A stretch of DNA of 64,000 nt, taken from positions 62,713-126,712 of the forward strand of contig DAZE01000008.1 in NCBI GenBank assembly GCA_002507175.1, given 5' to 3'. This document shows, piece by piece, positions 44,401 through 52,095 of the stretch (position 1 is the first letter of the stretch; each line of letters opens with the position of its first letter). Below the pieces are notes generated by a model. It was given only the letters and a program-made list of their open reading frames with translations. It was not told the origin of the DNA and made no database searches. Position numbers and translations under genes: made by a program. The stretch comes from Euryarchaeota archaeon UBA558 (GTDB lineage Archaea; Thermoplasmatota; Poseidoniia; Poseidoniales; Thalassarchaeaceae).

Positions 44401-45099
44401 GTTGAGGGGTTTCCTGACCCCATCTCTTTGGGAGAAAATCTTTGCTACCTCTGTCTCATGGGCATATTTTTTGTTCTTCTCCACGGTCACCCGATTGGGG
44501 GCAAGATCTTCCATAGAAATGAGTACTCTTTCGGTTCCGTTGATGATGAAATAGCCACCAGGATCTAGCGGGTCTTCACCAGCTTTCTCTAGTAACTTTC
44601 TGTAGGTCGCAGCATCATCGTCCGAGGTCTCTGGGTGAAGAGGCCTCTCGTCGGCGTTGTGCGCGTGTAGGTTACATCTCGCTGATCTTACCATGATAGG
44701 AAGGTTGCCGATATGGACGCTTTCCTCTTCGTCAGGCAGCGGTTTGTCGTCACGCACAATCTTGAAGTCCATGTAAACAGGAGAAAAGTAGGTTAGTTTG
44801 CGTATCCGAGTCTCCATCGGCGTAGCTGGGTGTTCTGCCCCATTTGCCTCCCTTACTGTGGGTTTGCCGAGTCTTATGTTTTTCATTCGAACAATAATTT
44901 CTTTGTCCAAAACGTCAAGTTTGATCATTCCGCCTTCATCATCTTCGATGGGTTCATCTTCTCCAATTCTAATGGACCTGACAATTTTCTCCATTCTGCT
45001 GAGAGAGCCGTCTCCAAGGGGTATGCAATCGTTGTAGGAAGCCAATTGATGGTTTACAAGGCTCCTTTGCCTGAAATATGATTCTACTATCTCTTTCAT
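41419..45099 (-). CDS. rpoB: DNA-directed RNA polymerase subunit B (unsplit)
   Basis: 1226 residues from ATG 45099. GGTGA six bases upstream supports this start over the in-frame GTG at 45108. Single unsplit beta-type subunit: DPLDPGGYFIINGTERVLISMEDLAPN, GRLCPNETPEGQNCGLVKN, ISHHGYNMQDAVIMNKASVERG, and the C-terminal EMERDCLIAHGASMVIKDRL, with the zinc site CNNPGCGH..CPVCGD. Methanogens and some relatives have B split into B' and B''; here it is whole. Abuts rpoH. Confidence 0.97.
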   Translation of the reverse strand: MKEIVESYFRQRSLVNHQLASYNDCIPLGDGSLSRMEKIVRSIRIGEDEPIEDDEGGMIKLDVLDKEIIVRMKNIRLGKPTVREANGAEHPATPMETRIRKLTYFSPVYMDFKIVRDDKPLPDEEESVHIGNLPIMVRSARCNLHAHNADERPLHPETSDDDAATYRKLLEKAGEDPLDPGGYFIINGTERVLISMEDLAPNRVTVEKNKKYAHETEVAKIFSQRDGVRKPLNVEKRRDGMLMVKIPSAGTTAIPVVLLMRALGMDNDRDIFAAIAGPVEAMKYTVANLNDVKDNEEYSVETEDEALAWLEKKFAAGQQKEYRETRINNLLDKELLPHLGQGMEHRNKKAIFLGRIVRQVLEMAINDEDPNDKDHYANKRVRLAGDLIEDLFRVSLQQLARDLKYQLERHHNRKRELRINACLRPDVLTSKIMHALATGNWVGGRSGVSQLLDRTTYLAALSHMRRVTSPLVRSQPHFEARDLHPTQWGRLCPNETPEGQNCGLVKNAAQMIDVSEEVPEDEVKALLTEAGVNSNPEGWAEGSRIHVNGDIFGLHKDPNRLVSQFKRRRRQGKIRSEVSLRHDALNRDIFINTDRGRMLRPLLILDGGNLTLTPEDLDRLRSGEWSFNDLVTNGIVEWVDAEEEEDLLIAPRPFDLPDVSPKYGRPIMPAKVEWLNLGDPDATEANLKVEVSMPNGESNFEEFSVPLAYHQPEIDSLKRKERKDKTVLIYTHVEIDPQLILGVCAALVPYPEHNSTPRVTGGTAMVKQSLGLPSANYRMRPDTRAHIMHYPQQSIVGTRSMKTTKFEKRPGGQNFVVAIISHHGYNMQDAVIMNKASVERGLGRSAFVRTYNAENKRFPGGQEERIEVPGTGLDEVKGLKAWESYKHLERDGLPSPEVELSGIAEHRDSIPAVLVGKTSPPRFLEESQGAFLQAQERRESSMGVRVGEHGWVDHVFVTESLDSGLLVRATVRSQKIPELGDKFASRHGQKGIIGRLVDERDMPFTADGVIPDLLVNPHAIPSRMTVAHVLEMIGGKVGSMEGRQVDGTAFDGEKEDSLRAGLLRQGFNHTGRETMINGETGEVFQTEVFTGVIFYQRLHHLVSSKLHARSRGRVQVLTRQPTEGRARQGGLRFGEMERDCLIAHGASMVIKDRLLDESDGWPLHVCNNPGCGHIAYYDWKRRTPVCPVCGDRADVHQVQTSYAFKLLLDEMKSLGVAMRMELEDQR

Positions 45100-45108
45100 T
45101 GTTCTCAC

Positions 45109-45696
45109 CTATGCGCTCTCCACAATCAACCTGTATGCCACACTACTGCCAGCACTCGGACTGTGTCTGACAATTTTCAGTATCCGATTAGCCAGCCAGC
45201 CCGCAGGAAGGTCCTCTGTTTGCAGTTCTGTGGCTTCTTTAATAGCCTGTACTGCGGGATCAGTGATGAGGATTTTCGGGAGGAGTTCTTTAGCAAGCCT
45301 TTGGTTACCCTCTTGGTCGGTTCTCATCATATTCCATGGAGAGAGTTCTTCTGTTTCCCTTTCGATCTCTACAAGCTCGTGATGCGGGACCAAAATGTGA
45401 TTGAGCACATTGAATCTATCGTTGCCCTCGGGGATGTCTTCCAATAGTGCAGCTGCTCTAGTGAGAGTGACGCTAGAGCTCGACGACCTCCTGCGGGATT
45501 TGCTCTGTTCTTCAATAATGGCCATGACGCGATCCAATTCAGTTTGATCGTCAACCAAATCCGTCCTCTTAGCCACTTCTTCTCTCGTCATTCTCCTGAT
45601 TGCATCCAAATTTGCGTCCGTCGCCAGGGCTATTGCATGATCCTCAGCAATTCCAAGTTCAATTAGACGCTTCTTGGTGGAACTCTTTACTGCCAA
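45109..45696 (-). CDS. rpoH: DNA-directed RNA polymerase subunit H with an N-terminal extension
   Basis: 195 residues, about twice the usual archaeal RpoH (~80). The C-terminal 100 residues are the Rpb5-like domain: FNVLNHILVPHHELVEIE, LLPKILITDPAVQAIKEA, and GWLANRILKIVRHSPSAGSSVAYRLIVE. The N-terminal 45 residues (AVKSSTKKRLIELGIAEDHAIALATD) match the start of subunit A'' and are followed by a Ser/Arg-rich linker (about 67-75). It starts at TTG 45696 with GGAGGA six bases upstream. First gene of the RNA polymerase operon. Confidence 0.93.
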   Translation of the reverse strand: MAVKSSTKKRLIELGIAEDHAIALATDANLDAIRRMTREEVAKRTDLVDDQTELDRVMAIIEEQSKSRRRSSSSSVTLTRAAALLEDIPEGNDRFNVLNHILVPHHELVEIERETEELSPWNMMRTDQEGNQRLAKELLPKILITDPAVQAIKEATELQTEDLPAGWLANRILKIVRHSPSAGSSVAYRLIVESA

Positions 45697-45746
45697 ACTG
45701 AATCCTCCCTGCAGCCCAACTACGCCTGAGCCTGCGCTTTTTCAGG

Positions 45747-45820
45747 TGGGCCTGAGGGGATTCGAACCCCCGGCCACCGGGTTAAAAGCCCGGCGCTCTA
45801 CCTGACTAAGCTACAGGCCC
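45747..45820 (-). tRNA. tRNA-Lys (TTT)
   Basis: Minus-strand tRNA: acceptor GGGCCTG (45820-45814) pairs with CAGGCCC (45754-45748), D arm TAGCTTAGTCAGGTAGAGC, anticodon stem CCGGG/CCCGG with loop CTTTTAA giving anticodon TTT (lysine), and T arm GGGGG-TTCGAAT-CCCCT. The discriminator is A. CCA is not encoded in full (CCT follows). No intron. It lies just upstream of the rpoH operon on the same strand. Confidence 0.95.
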
Positions 45821-45931
45821 ATGGCATATGCTGGGCAAGCCACCGGGCCCAAGTGGTGTTTATGAACGTTGCCTTGGGTGAATAGAATCGGGACTGTTGT
45901 GCCCGCAGTAAACAAATGCGGTGACCTCTAA

Positions 45932-47242
45932 ATGAGTGCTTCTGAATACAATCAAAAATTCGAGGTTAAAACGCCCAAATCAGTTTACCCACCAAGGGAG
46001 GACACACTCTTACTGGCGAGTTGCATACCCAAACCCCAGAATGGACTTAAGAAGGCCCTGGAGATAGGGTCTGGTAGTGGTTTTCTTTCGATGGTTATAG
46101 CCTCTAAAGGTTGGAAGGTCACATCGATCGACGTTAACCCACTCGCTGTTGCGGCAACGAAGGCCAATATTCAGGAGAATGGACACTTTGACATCCACTG
46201 TATCGAGGGCTCATTTGACGAGATTGAATATTTAGAGGAGGGTATGTTTGATTTGATAGTCTGGAATCTGCCCTATGTGACTGTTCCTAAATCCGGGCCG
46301 TTTCTTGAACCTATGGAGGAAGCTTCGATGCTAGACCTTGGAACAGACGGATGGAGTTCAGAGTTGAGGTCCTATCTTGAATCTCACCCGAACATGTTGT
46401 CACGTAAAGGGTGCGTATTACTTCTTTACAGAACCTACCCAGATAGTCCTTCAAAACCCGAGGATTGGCTCAAATCGGGTTGGACCTCTCGGAAAATGGC
46501 ACAGAAAATAATGGGTGATGAAATGCTTTGTGTCTACTCACACTGGCGGCCATGGGGAGGTTTGGAACCAATCCAAATTGATACAATTAAATCAACAATG
46601 GATTATAATTTCAATAAAAATGAAGTGGTGCAAAGAATCATAGCAAACAAGCAGATTGGTGGTAGGGGCAGAAGAGGAAAGGATTGGATCTCAGATCCGA
46701 ACGGCTTGGCTGCAACATGGTGTATCACCGGGCAAAACAATATCAATTCTGGTATGTTCCAAGTAGTTCTAGGTGCAATGATATCCAGGTCATTGGGATT
46801 TGAATTAAAATGGCCAAACGACATCATAGATACCGAGTTTAAGAAATGTGGTGGTATCATGTTTTCAATGGATGGTGACAAGAACCTAAGAATAGGCGTC
46901 GGAATCAATAAAACGCCTCAGCCAGTACATGGAATTCAGACGACAGGGTGGGAGTTCGTTGATGTGGAAATGGAGAAGGGGCATGTATTCAAGATTGTAG
47001 ATGCTTGTGTGGCAACTCTTTTTGAATCGCATCCTTTGTCACAATCAGTCAACGTTGAGGATTACCTTCAATTCGCATGGCGTTCCCTTTCAAGAGTGCT
47101 TTCAAGAGGAGTTCGTCTAAATTACCGGAGAGATTTGGCTACCGTTTCTGGGCTAACGAGGCAAGGAGAAATCACTGTACTTCAACGAGGACTGGTTACA
47201 GAGGTTTGTGACTTGGACACGATAGAATGGAAGGGTTGTTAA
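45932..47242 (+). CDS. Fusion of a HemK-type methyltransferase and a biotin protein ligase
   Basis: 436 residues, two domains. Residues 1-205: class I SAM methyltransferase with LEIGSGSGFLSMVIASKGWKVTSIDVNPLA (GxGxG loop at 45-50) and NLPY (112-115), the NPPY-like motif of the PrmC/Mtq2 glutamine methyltransferases that modify release factors. Residues 225-436: biotin-[carboxylase] ligase with IGGRGRRGKDW (242-252), KWPND (293-297), CGGIM (306-310) and RIGVGINKT. It would charge the biotin carrier at 62387. I see no frameshift or stop between the halves, so this looks like a true fusion. Confidence 0.85.
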   Translation: MSASEYNQKFEVKTPKSVYPPREDTLLLASCIPKPQNGLKKALEIGSGSGFLSMVIASKGWKVTSIDVNPLAVAATKANIQENGHFDIHCIEGSFDEIEYLEEGMFDLIVWNLPYVTVPKSGPFLEPMEEASMLDLGTDGWSSELRSYLESHPNMLSRKGCVLLLYRTYPDSPSKPEDWLKSGWTSRKMAQKIMGDEMLCVYSHWRPWGGLEPIQIDTIKSTMDYNFNKNEVVQRIIANKQIGGRGRRGKDWISDPNGLAATWCITGQNNINSGMFQVVLGAMISRSLGFELKWPNDIIDTEFKKCGGIMFSMDGDKNLRIGVGINKTPQPVHGIQTTGWEFVDVEMEKGHVFKIVDACVATLFESHPLSQSVNVEDYLQFAWRSLSRVLSRGVRLNYRRDLATVSGLTRQGEITVLQRGLVTEVCDLDTIEWKGC

Positions 47243-47526
47243 TACAACATAGAATCCAATCTGGATTTTACCAACCGGATTTTCCCGCTGGAAGTAAGTG
47301 ACCTCACTCCCGTAGTTCCCATAATATTTCTTCTGAGCATTGGATATTCCTGAAGCTTTACCCTTAAAATTAAGGTCTTGTCATCATCCGAGGTCCATGC
47401 TATACTTACGGTTTCAAGATTTTTAGAGAGTGACTCAATAAATTGTCCACTGGACATAGCCTTGTCATCGAAGACCACCCCCACCCATCTGGTCTTTCCA
47501 CGGGCGGCCTTGTTTACCTTGGGCAC
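47239..47526 (-). CDS. Possible RNase P protein component 2 (Pop5/RNP2-like)
   Basis: 95 residues from GTG 47526. The pattern KTRWVGVVFDDKAMSSGQFIESLSKNL, then KTLILRVKLQEYPMLRRNI and a final SLTSSGKIRLVKSR, resembles archaeal Pop5/Rpp14 (strand-helix-strand, ending in a SGTIkkxk-like stretch). It overlaps the fusion gene's stop by four bases (47239-47242), convergent. RNase P RNA is not in this window. The assignment rests on pattern only. Confidence 0.45.
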   Translation of the reverse strand: MPKVNKAARGKTRWVGVVFDDKAMSSGQFIESLSKNLETVSIAWTSDDDKTLILRVKLQEYPMLRRNIMGTTGVRSLTSSGKIRLVKSRLDSMLY

Positions 47527-47575
47527 GACCTTCCGTAAGGGGTACTACTTAACGCAGATTCGGTCTGCCGGACAT

Positions 47576-48640
47576 GTGGTAGTACGGGATACCAACGAGG
47601 TAAAACTCTCCGAACTATTGTTTGAGCCGACACCGCTAGCCCATATTTGGACAACAATTGTCCTTCTTTGCACATTTCACATTATATCTTTAAGGAGTAG
47701 TGGTGATATCAGTGCCAGTCTGTTCATAGGCGTGGCAATCGGCTACTTTTTACTATCCCTACCACCTTTACAATTCATTTTTGGATGGAAGAGGCCGTCT
47801 AGAATTTCAATACCAATATTCTTGTTGTGCTCAGCCCTATTTTCAGCCGTGACCCATGTCCTTGGTAATAATTTACCAGACGGTGTGCCCGGGATCTCTG
47901 CATCCCTTTCCCTCATTTTCCCCGTCGTCGCGCTTGGAAGGGGTTTTTTCCTTCTTGGCGGGTTCATGGGCAAGGCCATCACTTCCAAGCCAAACATCTT
48001 CATGAGTATCGTAACAAAAAATGTTTGGTTTTTGCTCGTATTTAGGATCATTTTTCTTTCATTCCTGGTGTGGTGGTTTGGGTTTGGTGCCAGAAATCCT
48101 ATCGATAGCGATCCATTGAGTATAATCTACTGGTCTACCCTCTTTGTTGTCATGCTTCTCCTTGGCCACATCATACAGAAGAGAAACAGTATGATTGGAG
48201 GCGCATCGTCTGTCGGCACGAGATCGTTTTCAGCCATATCTGTCCTTTTGCTAGATTGGTCAATGGTTTCATCCATGAGAATGTTGGATGAAGGAGCGGT
48301 AGCTTCAACGATGTTCGAGGAGTTGGCTATGTTTATTTTTGTGATAGCAATGATTTTGTGGTCCAGGACAAGCAAAATACCGGACCCAAAAATGACTGCT
48401 GCTGCTTTGTCAATTGGCTTTGGTTATGTTGTCCTCTACGCGGGCTCAATATCACAATTATCTACAGCGACCAATCTTAACATTTCAGCAGTATTGGGTA
48501 TTGGTCACGGTTTGACTTCTATCGTGATCCTTGTTCTTGTGGGCCCCCTATCGACAAGAATTGAGAGGAAGTTGGGCTCTAGTTCAATCCAATCCACTAA
48601 CCACGGCGACTACTCTGAGCCTACCAATCAACCTGTCTGA
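47576..48640 (+). CDS. Multi-pass membrane protein of unknown family
   Basis: About 354 residues from GTG 47576 (VVVRDTNEVKLSELLFEPTPLAHIW). About ten hydrophobic helices spread from residue 28 to 330, with FGWKRPSRISIPIFLLC, GRGFFLLGGFMGKAI, LLGHIIQKRNSMIGG and GYVVLYAGSISQLS loops. The polar C-terminus ends in NHGDYSEPTNQPV. I do not recognise a transporter or enzyme motif. The longer open frame would run through the divergent RNP2-like gene and is rejected. The 3' end overlaps the FtsZ-like gene by 57 bp on the other strand. Confidence 0.6.
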   Translation: MVVRDTNEVKLSELLFEPTPLAHIWTTIVLLCTFHIISLRSSGDISASLFIGVAIGYFLLSLPPLQFIFGWKRPSRISIPIFLLCSALFSAVTHVLGNNLPDGVPGISASLSLIFPVVALGRGFFLLGGFMGKAITSKPNIFMSIVTKNVWFLLVFRIIFLSFLVWWFGFGARNPIDSDPLSIIYWSTLFVVMLLLGHIIQKRNSMIGGASSVGTRSFSAISVLLLDWSMVSSMRMLDEGAVASTMFEELAMFIFVIAMILWSRTSKIPDPKMTAAALSIGFGYVVLYAGSISQLSTATNLNISAVLGIGHGLTSIVILVLVGPLSTRIERKLGSSSIQSTNHGDYSEPTNQPV

Positions 48641-49492
48641 AACTCGTGCGCCGAGTATAACCTGACAATTCTCGTCAAATTGGGACGTAAAATCCTCCGT
48701 AATGGATGATATGTGAGACAGAGTCATATCCGGTCCCCCTTCAACTTGTATGAGGCAACCTTTGGCCCCGTCAAGCCCGATGTCTATGAGGGGTGAACGA
48801 CGCGCATCCTCAACGATCCTTCTCGTATCATCCAGCGGGCCTGAAGCAACAATCAATGTAGCCCTCCCAATGTGTTTTACAATCGATTTTAAATCCATCA
48901 AGTCTAAGTTAATTTTTCCCAATTTCCCGATGGTGGAGATCAGTCCTTCCACTAACTCCTCTATCCACCCAGATCCTTCTTGCCAATTCGACCTTCTTCT
49001 ACGCGATTGCCATGCAAGCCTTTCCAGAGAAACCCTGATGCAAATATCAGCGGCCTCTTCCAGGGAAGGCAGGGCATCGTTTGCCATTCTAGCCCTGAAT
49101 GACTGCTCGGCGAATGGCAGACCTGCAACGACAACAACTATTGCGCCTCTTTGCCTTGACGCACGGGCTAGCTCTATGGTGGAGCCTGTTCCAGTTCCAC
49201 CTCCCAAACCAGTGAGAATGACCACAAGTTCGGCATTTGTCAGAACCTGATCTATCTCCTCCAGTGCTGAAATGGTCCTGTGGGCAGCAAGAGCGGGTAA
49301 AGCAGCTATCCCTCTCTCCATACCAGTTGGATCCAAGTGCATGCAATGGGCGTTCGAAGCCCCTTTGAAGCTCTCCATATTCGCGTCTACTAGCATTAAG
49401 TCAGACTCCGATGAAATTCTGGAGTGCGCACCCCTTGCCCACCTGCAACCTAGCCCACCCGCACCTATCACCAGCAGAGAACTGGACTCCAT
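48584..49492 (-). CDS. FtsZ/tubulin-like GTPase, divergent
   Basis: 302 residues. The tubulin signature GGGTGTGS is present (GLGGGTGTGSTIELAR, about 95-110). The N-terminal nucleotide loop is GAGGLGCRWARGAH instead of GVGGGGxNAV. The T7 catalytic loop is NLDLMD (INLDLMDLKSIV), keeping both Asp needed to activate GTP hydrolysis. The C-terminal half reads GLDGAKGCLIQVEGGPDMTLSHISSITEDF, then RVSDRLIGRLRVVAVVSGLD as in FtsZ. It ends there, without a C-terminal tail for SepF/FtsA, so it is probably a paralogue rather than the main FtsZ. Convergent overlap with the membrane-protein gene. Confidence 0.78.
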   Translation of the reverse strand: MESSSLLVIGAGGLGCRWARGAHSRISSESDLMLVDANMESFKGASNAHCMHLDPTGMERGIAALPALAAHRTISALEEIDQVLTNAELVVILTGLGGGTGTGSTIELARASRQRGAIVVVVAGLPFAEQSFRARMANDALPSLEEAADICIRVSLERLAWQSRRRRSNWQEGSGWIEELVEGLISTIGKLGKINLDLMDLKSIVKHIGRATLIVASGPLDDTRRIVEDARRSPLIDIGLDGAKGCLIQVEGGPDMTLSHISSITEDFTSQFDENCQVILGARVSDRLIGRLRVVAVVSGLD

Positions 49493-49543
49493 CGTTCCGC
49501 TTATGGTATCAGGCAGTCTTTGAAGATGAGACCTAATTTAGGA

Positions 49544-49846
49544 TTAATACGTTTGGAATCTCCTAAATTTTCTTCTCTCGTCTCTTGCCCATGCATTTTC
49601 AGGTTCAAGTTTCAGAACTTGATCATAGTAATCGATGGCCGCCTCATAATCACTCAAATAGCGACCATGTAGATGGCCTAATATGTTGAGCACAGGAATG
49701 CAAAAGGGGTCATCTTGCTTGAGCTTATTCAATATCTTCTCTGCTTTGGTCAAGTCCAACATATCCATGGCTTCTTCTGCAAGGTCAATACTCGTTATTT
49801 GCTCTTCAGTCAAATTATATGTGTTCACCCAGACAGGGCCTGCCAT
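49544..49846 (-). CDS. Small TPR protein
   Basis: 100 residues. Two to three tetratricopeptide-type helical hairpins: LAEEAMDMLDLTKAEKILNKLKQDDPF (about 22-48) and the strong consensus repeat YLSDYEAAIDYYDQVLKLEPENAWARDERRKF (about 63-94). A protein-binding role is likely; the partner is unknown. It lies 51 bp upstream of the FtsZ-like gene on the same strand. Confidence 0.7.
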   Translation of the reverse strand: MAGPVWVNTYNLTEEQITSIDLAEEAMDMLDLTKAEKILNKLKQDDPFCIPVLNILGHLHGRYLSDYEAAIDYYDQVLKLEPENAWARDERRKFRRFQTY

Positions 49847-49970
49847 AGCCTAACCCGGAGGTGTTCAAATTTGATTCTCCCGGTGTTCAATGTTGTTTAG
49901 ATACGCGGGTAATTTCGCCCTTGAGAATGCAATGTTAATAGGACGCTCCATTTCAAGTTAGATTAACGGA

Positions 49971-50789
49971 GTGGGGTCGATGCACTGGGATAGGCTTCGG
50001 CTTCGTAGAATTGCGGCTTCAGCCCTCATGTGCATGGCTTTGATTGGATCTGCTTCGGCCTTGCCCTCAGGGATAGGCGGCCAGCAAGTCGGAGACGATG
50101 ACGTAGCGATAGCAGGGTGCACTTGCCACGCCGAGGATCCGGACAATTCAATCACTGTGATATTGGATGGTCTGCCATATCACTACGAACTAGGCAAGTC
50201 GTACCCCTTGCTCCTGCAGATAATTGGCGGTCCTGACGCAGACACCTCATCGTACACTGGGGGATTTGCAATGAGGGTCGATGGTGGGCTGCTGTCCCCT
50301 GGCGATTCTCCATATGTGCAGAACTGGGACAATGACAACATGGCCCTTACTCACACCGAGCAAGGTAGTAAGGTGGCCGAGAGGTCATGGAATTTTGAAT
50401 GGACAGCGCCAACAGAAGAAGTTGGGACTATCACATTCTGGGTAGTCGGGAATTCAGTTAATGGGGATGGGGCCCCGTCAGAGCTGGACAGGTGGAACAG
50501 ATTGAGTGCTTCCGTCGGAGAAGGTATTGACAATGGAAAGACGAGGGCAGTATTCTCCGGAAATGGGCAAATTGAGCCCCCGGCGCCAACCGAACAGCAT
50601 GTTGACTTACATGAAATGGGTGCGAAGCTCAGAGCACATTGGTTGGGACTTCTAGGCTTCGGAGCCGTGATAATTGTAATCGTATTCTGTGGTTTCTTCC
50701 TAAGGTATGGATTCTCAAGGCACTACAAGGGAAGGTCTAATCTGTTGAGACTCAGAATCAAGCATCTTCGAAGGGGGGATCAATTATGA
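49971..50789 (+). CDS. Exported CXCH protein (choice-of-anchor-V-like), first gene of the respiratory cluster
   Basis: 272 residues. Signal peptide about 1-30, then AIAGCTCHAEDPD (about 42-54), a beta domain with KSYPLLLQIIGG and GNSVNGDGAPSELDRWNRL, and one transmembrane helix near 222-244 with a short basic tail. Same domain as the protein at 7044. CXCH is not the canonical haem c motif, but the position before Rieske and cytochrome b genes suggests an electron-transfer or assembly role. The stop overlaps the next gene by four bases. Confidence 0.75.
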   Translation: MGSMHWDRLRLRRIAASALMCMALIGSASALPSGIGGQQVGDDDVAIAGCTCHAEDPDNSITVILDGLPYHYELGKSYPLLLQIIGGPDADTSSYTGGFAMRVDGGLLSPGDSPYVQNWDNDNMALTHTEQGSKVAERSWNFEWTAPTEEVGTITFWVVGNSVNGDGAPSELDRWNRLSASVGEGIDNGKTRAVFSGNGQIEPPAPTEQHVDLHEMGAKLRAHWLGLLGFGAVIIVIVFCGFFLRYGFSRHYKGRSNLLRLRIKHLRRGDQL

Positions 50790-51235
50790 TGGGAGACAAG
50801 GTGACACAATTACTGAGGGATGTTGAGAGAGGGGTCGTATCCGTAGAGGATGCACGAAATGCGCTAGAGGGTGTGGATCTATCGGAAGATGATTACATCA
50901 AAGCTGTAGACCATGGAGTGTTTAACGACCCCAAGCCTGGAACTATCGTAAGAGCGTCGATATCTCCGTCAGGGGATTCATGGCTAGTTATCCTAGTGGG
51001 CCTTTGGGGGATAACGTGGACCCTGTTCTGGGCGGGAACATTATCCTATGGGCTGTACAATAAATGGGATCAGCAGCAGCTATCTTTCCACCTCGCGATG
51101 ACATTACTCACACTAATCATACTAGGCATAGTCTACCTACGGTTCGTGATGCCGGACGTAGTAGTAGTTAAACACAGGCGAAATAAGTACATTACCTCAA
51201 ATGACACCGAGGCATGGAAACAGTACGAGGTGTGA
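50786..51235 (+). CDS. Two-helix membrane protein of the Rieske/cytochrome b cluster
   Basis: 149 residues. A helical N-terminal part (about 1-50, LLRDVERGVVSVEDARNALEGVDL, resembling a short regulatory helix pair) is followed by two transmembrane helices (about 69-92 and 104-124) and a basic/polar tail. No family recognised. Tightly between the CXCH gene (four-base overlap) and the Rieske gene (two bases away), so it is probably a subunit or assembly factor of the same complex. Confidence 0.65.
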   Translation: MMGDKVTQLLRDVERGVVSVEDARNALEGVDLSEDDYIKAVDHGVFNDPKPGTIVRASISPSGDSWLVILVGLWGITWTLFWAGTLSYGLYNKWDQQQLSFHLAMTLLTLIILGIVYLRFVMPDVVVVKHRRNKYITSNDTEAWKQYEV

Positions 51236-51237
51236 TC

Positions 51238-52089
51238 ATGTCCAGGAGATTCAGACTCAGAGAAATACCCACGGATCAGGATGGGGGGCCCGATGATACC
51301 TACAAAATCGACAGGAGGGACTTCATGAGGCATTCGTTCAACGCCGCAGCTGGACTGATTACCGTCTCATTGGGGAGCGTTGGCTTCGCATCACTCTTGA
51401 TGGGGACATCTGAGAACGACGGGGGGGACTCCTCCGTTAGGTTCTGGGTCCCCACAGGAGCAGAAGACACAGTGTGGTACGGGACCCAACATCTGGAACC
51501 GATGTCTTACTCCTCATTTGTTAGTGCCGCGGCCCAATCATCCACAGGCATGGCTGGGGCCCAAGGAGTTTGGTCAGGCCTCCCCGTGAATGTGGTTTAC
51601 GTTCCCCACGAGGAAAACAAAAACACAGCTGTCGAGGAGAATAAGCCACGATTCCAATACCTAGAAGGCTACACAGCTGAGGGGGATTATGTTGGCTCGG
51701 CCTACGAAATGGACGAAAAGGAGGAATACTCATCACTCTCGATACATGACAATCTGATTGTAATCTTTTCAAGATGCACACACTTGTGCTGCATACCTGG
51801 ATGGCAACTTGTTCAGAATGACTACACCAACGATACTTGGATTCCAGGAGGCATAGACAGCGGAGGGAACAAATTATTCTGTATCTGTCACTCTAGCAGA
51901 TTTGACCCGACAGCAATCGAAAAGAATCGCAACAGGAACAGGTCTAATGGTGCGGAATTCGAGTACTTCGGTATTAAGAAGGCCGGCGGTCCAGCACCAG
52001 TGGGATTACCGCTGATTCCCTTCACAGTCAATGGAGATGTTATTGAAGCCCTTCCTGATTATGTTGATTGGTACACGTTCTGCGACTGA
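51238..52089 (+). CDS. Rieske iron-sulfur protein
   Basis: 283 residues from ATG 51238. Rieske boxes: CTHLCCIPGW (about 180-189) and CICHSSRFDP (about 215-224), giving the Cys2His2 ligands of a [2Fe-2S] cluster. A twin-arginine pattern IDRRDFMRHSF (about 22-32) precedes a single hydrophobic helix (GLITVSLGSVGFASLLMG), as in Tat-inserted Rieske proteins, which fits the tatC gene at 6318. Accepts electrons from quinol in the cytochrome b complex. GTG-like starts further upstream lie inside the previous gene and are rejected. Confidence 0.95.
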   Translation: MSRRFRLREIPTDQDGGPDDTYKIDRRDFMRHSFNAAAGLITVSLGSVGFASLLMGTSENDGGDSSVRFWVPTGAEDTVWYGTQHLEPMSYSSFVSAAAQSSTGMAGAQGVWSGLPVNVVYVPHEENKNTAVEENKPRFQYLEGYTAEGDYVGSAYEMDEKEEYSSLSIHDNLIVIFSRCTHLCCIPGWQLVQNDYTNDTWIPGGIDSGGNKLFCICHSSRFDPTAIEKNRNRNRSNGAEFEYFGIKKAGGPAPVGLPLIPFTVNGDVIEALPDYVDWYTFCD

Positions 52090-52095
52090 GGTGAG

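Noticed and set aside
47378..47576. N-terminal extension of the membrane-protein frame back to 47378
   Set aside because: It would overlap most of the divergent RNP2-like gene and is not hydrophobic; GTG 47576 gives a consistent membrane protein.
48750..49250. A 166-codon plus-strand frame
   Set aside because: It is the complement of the FtsZ-like gene, whose GTP-binding motifs are clear.
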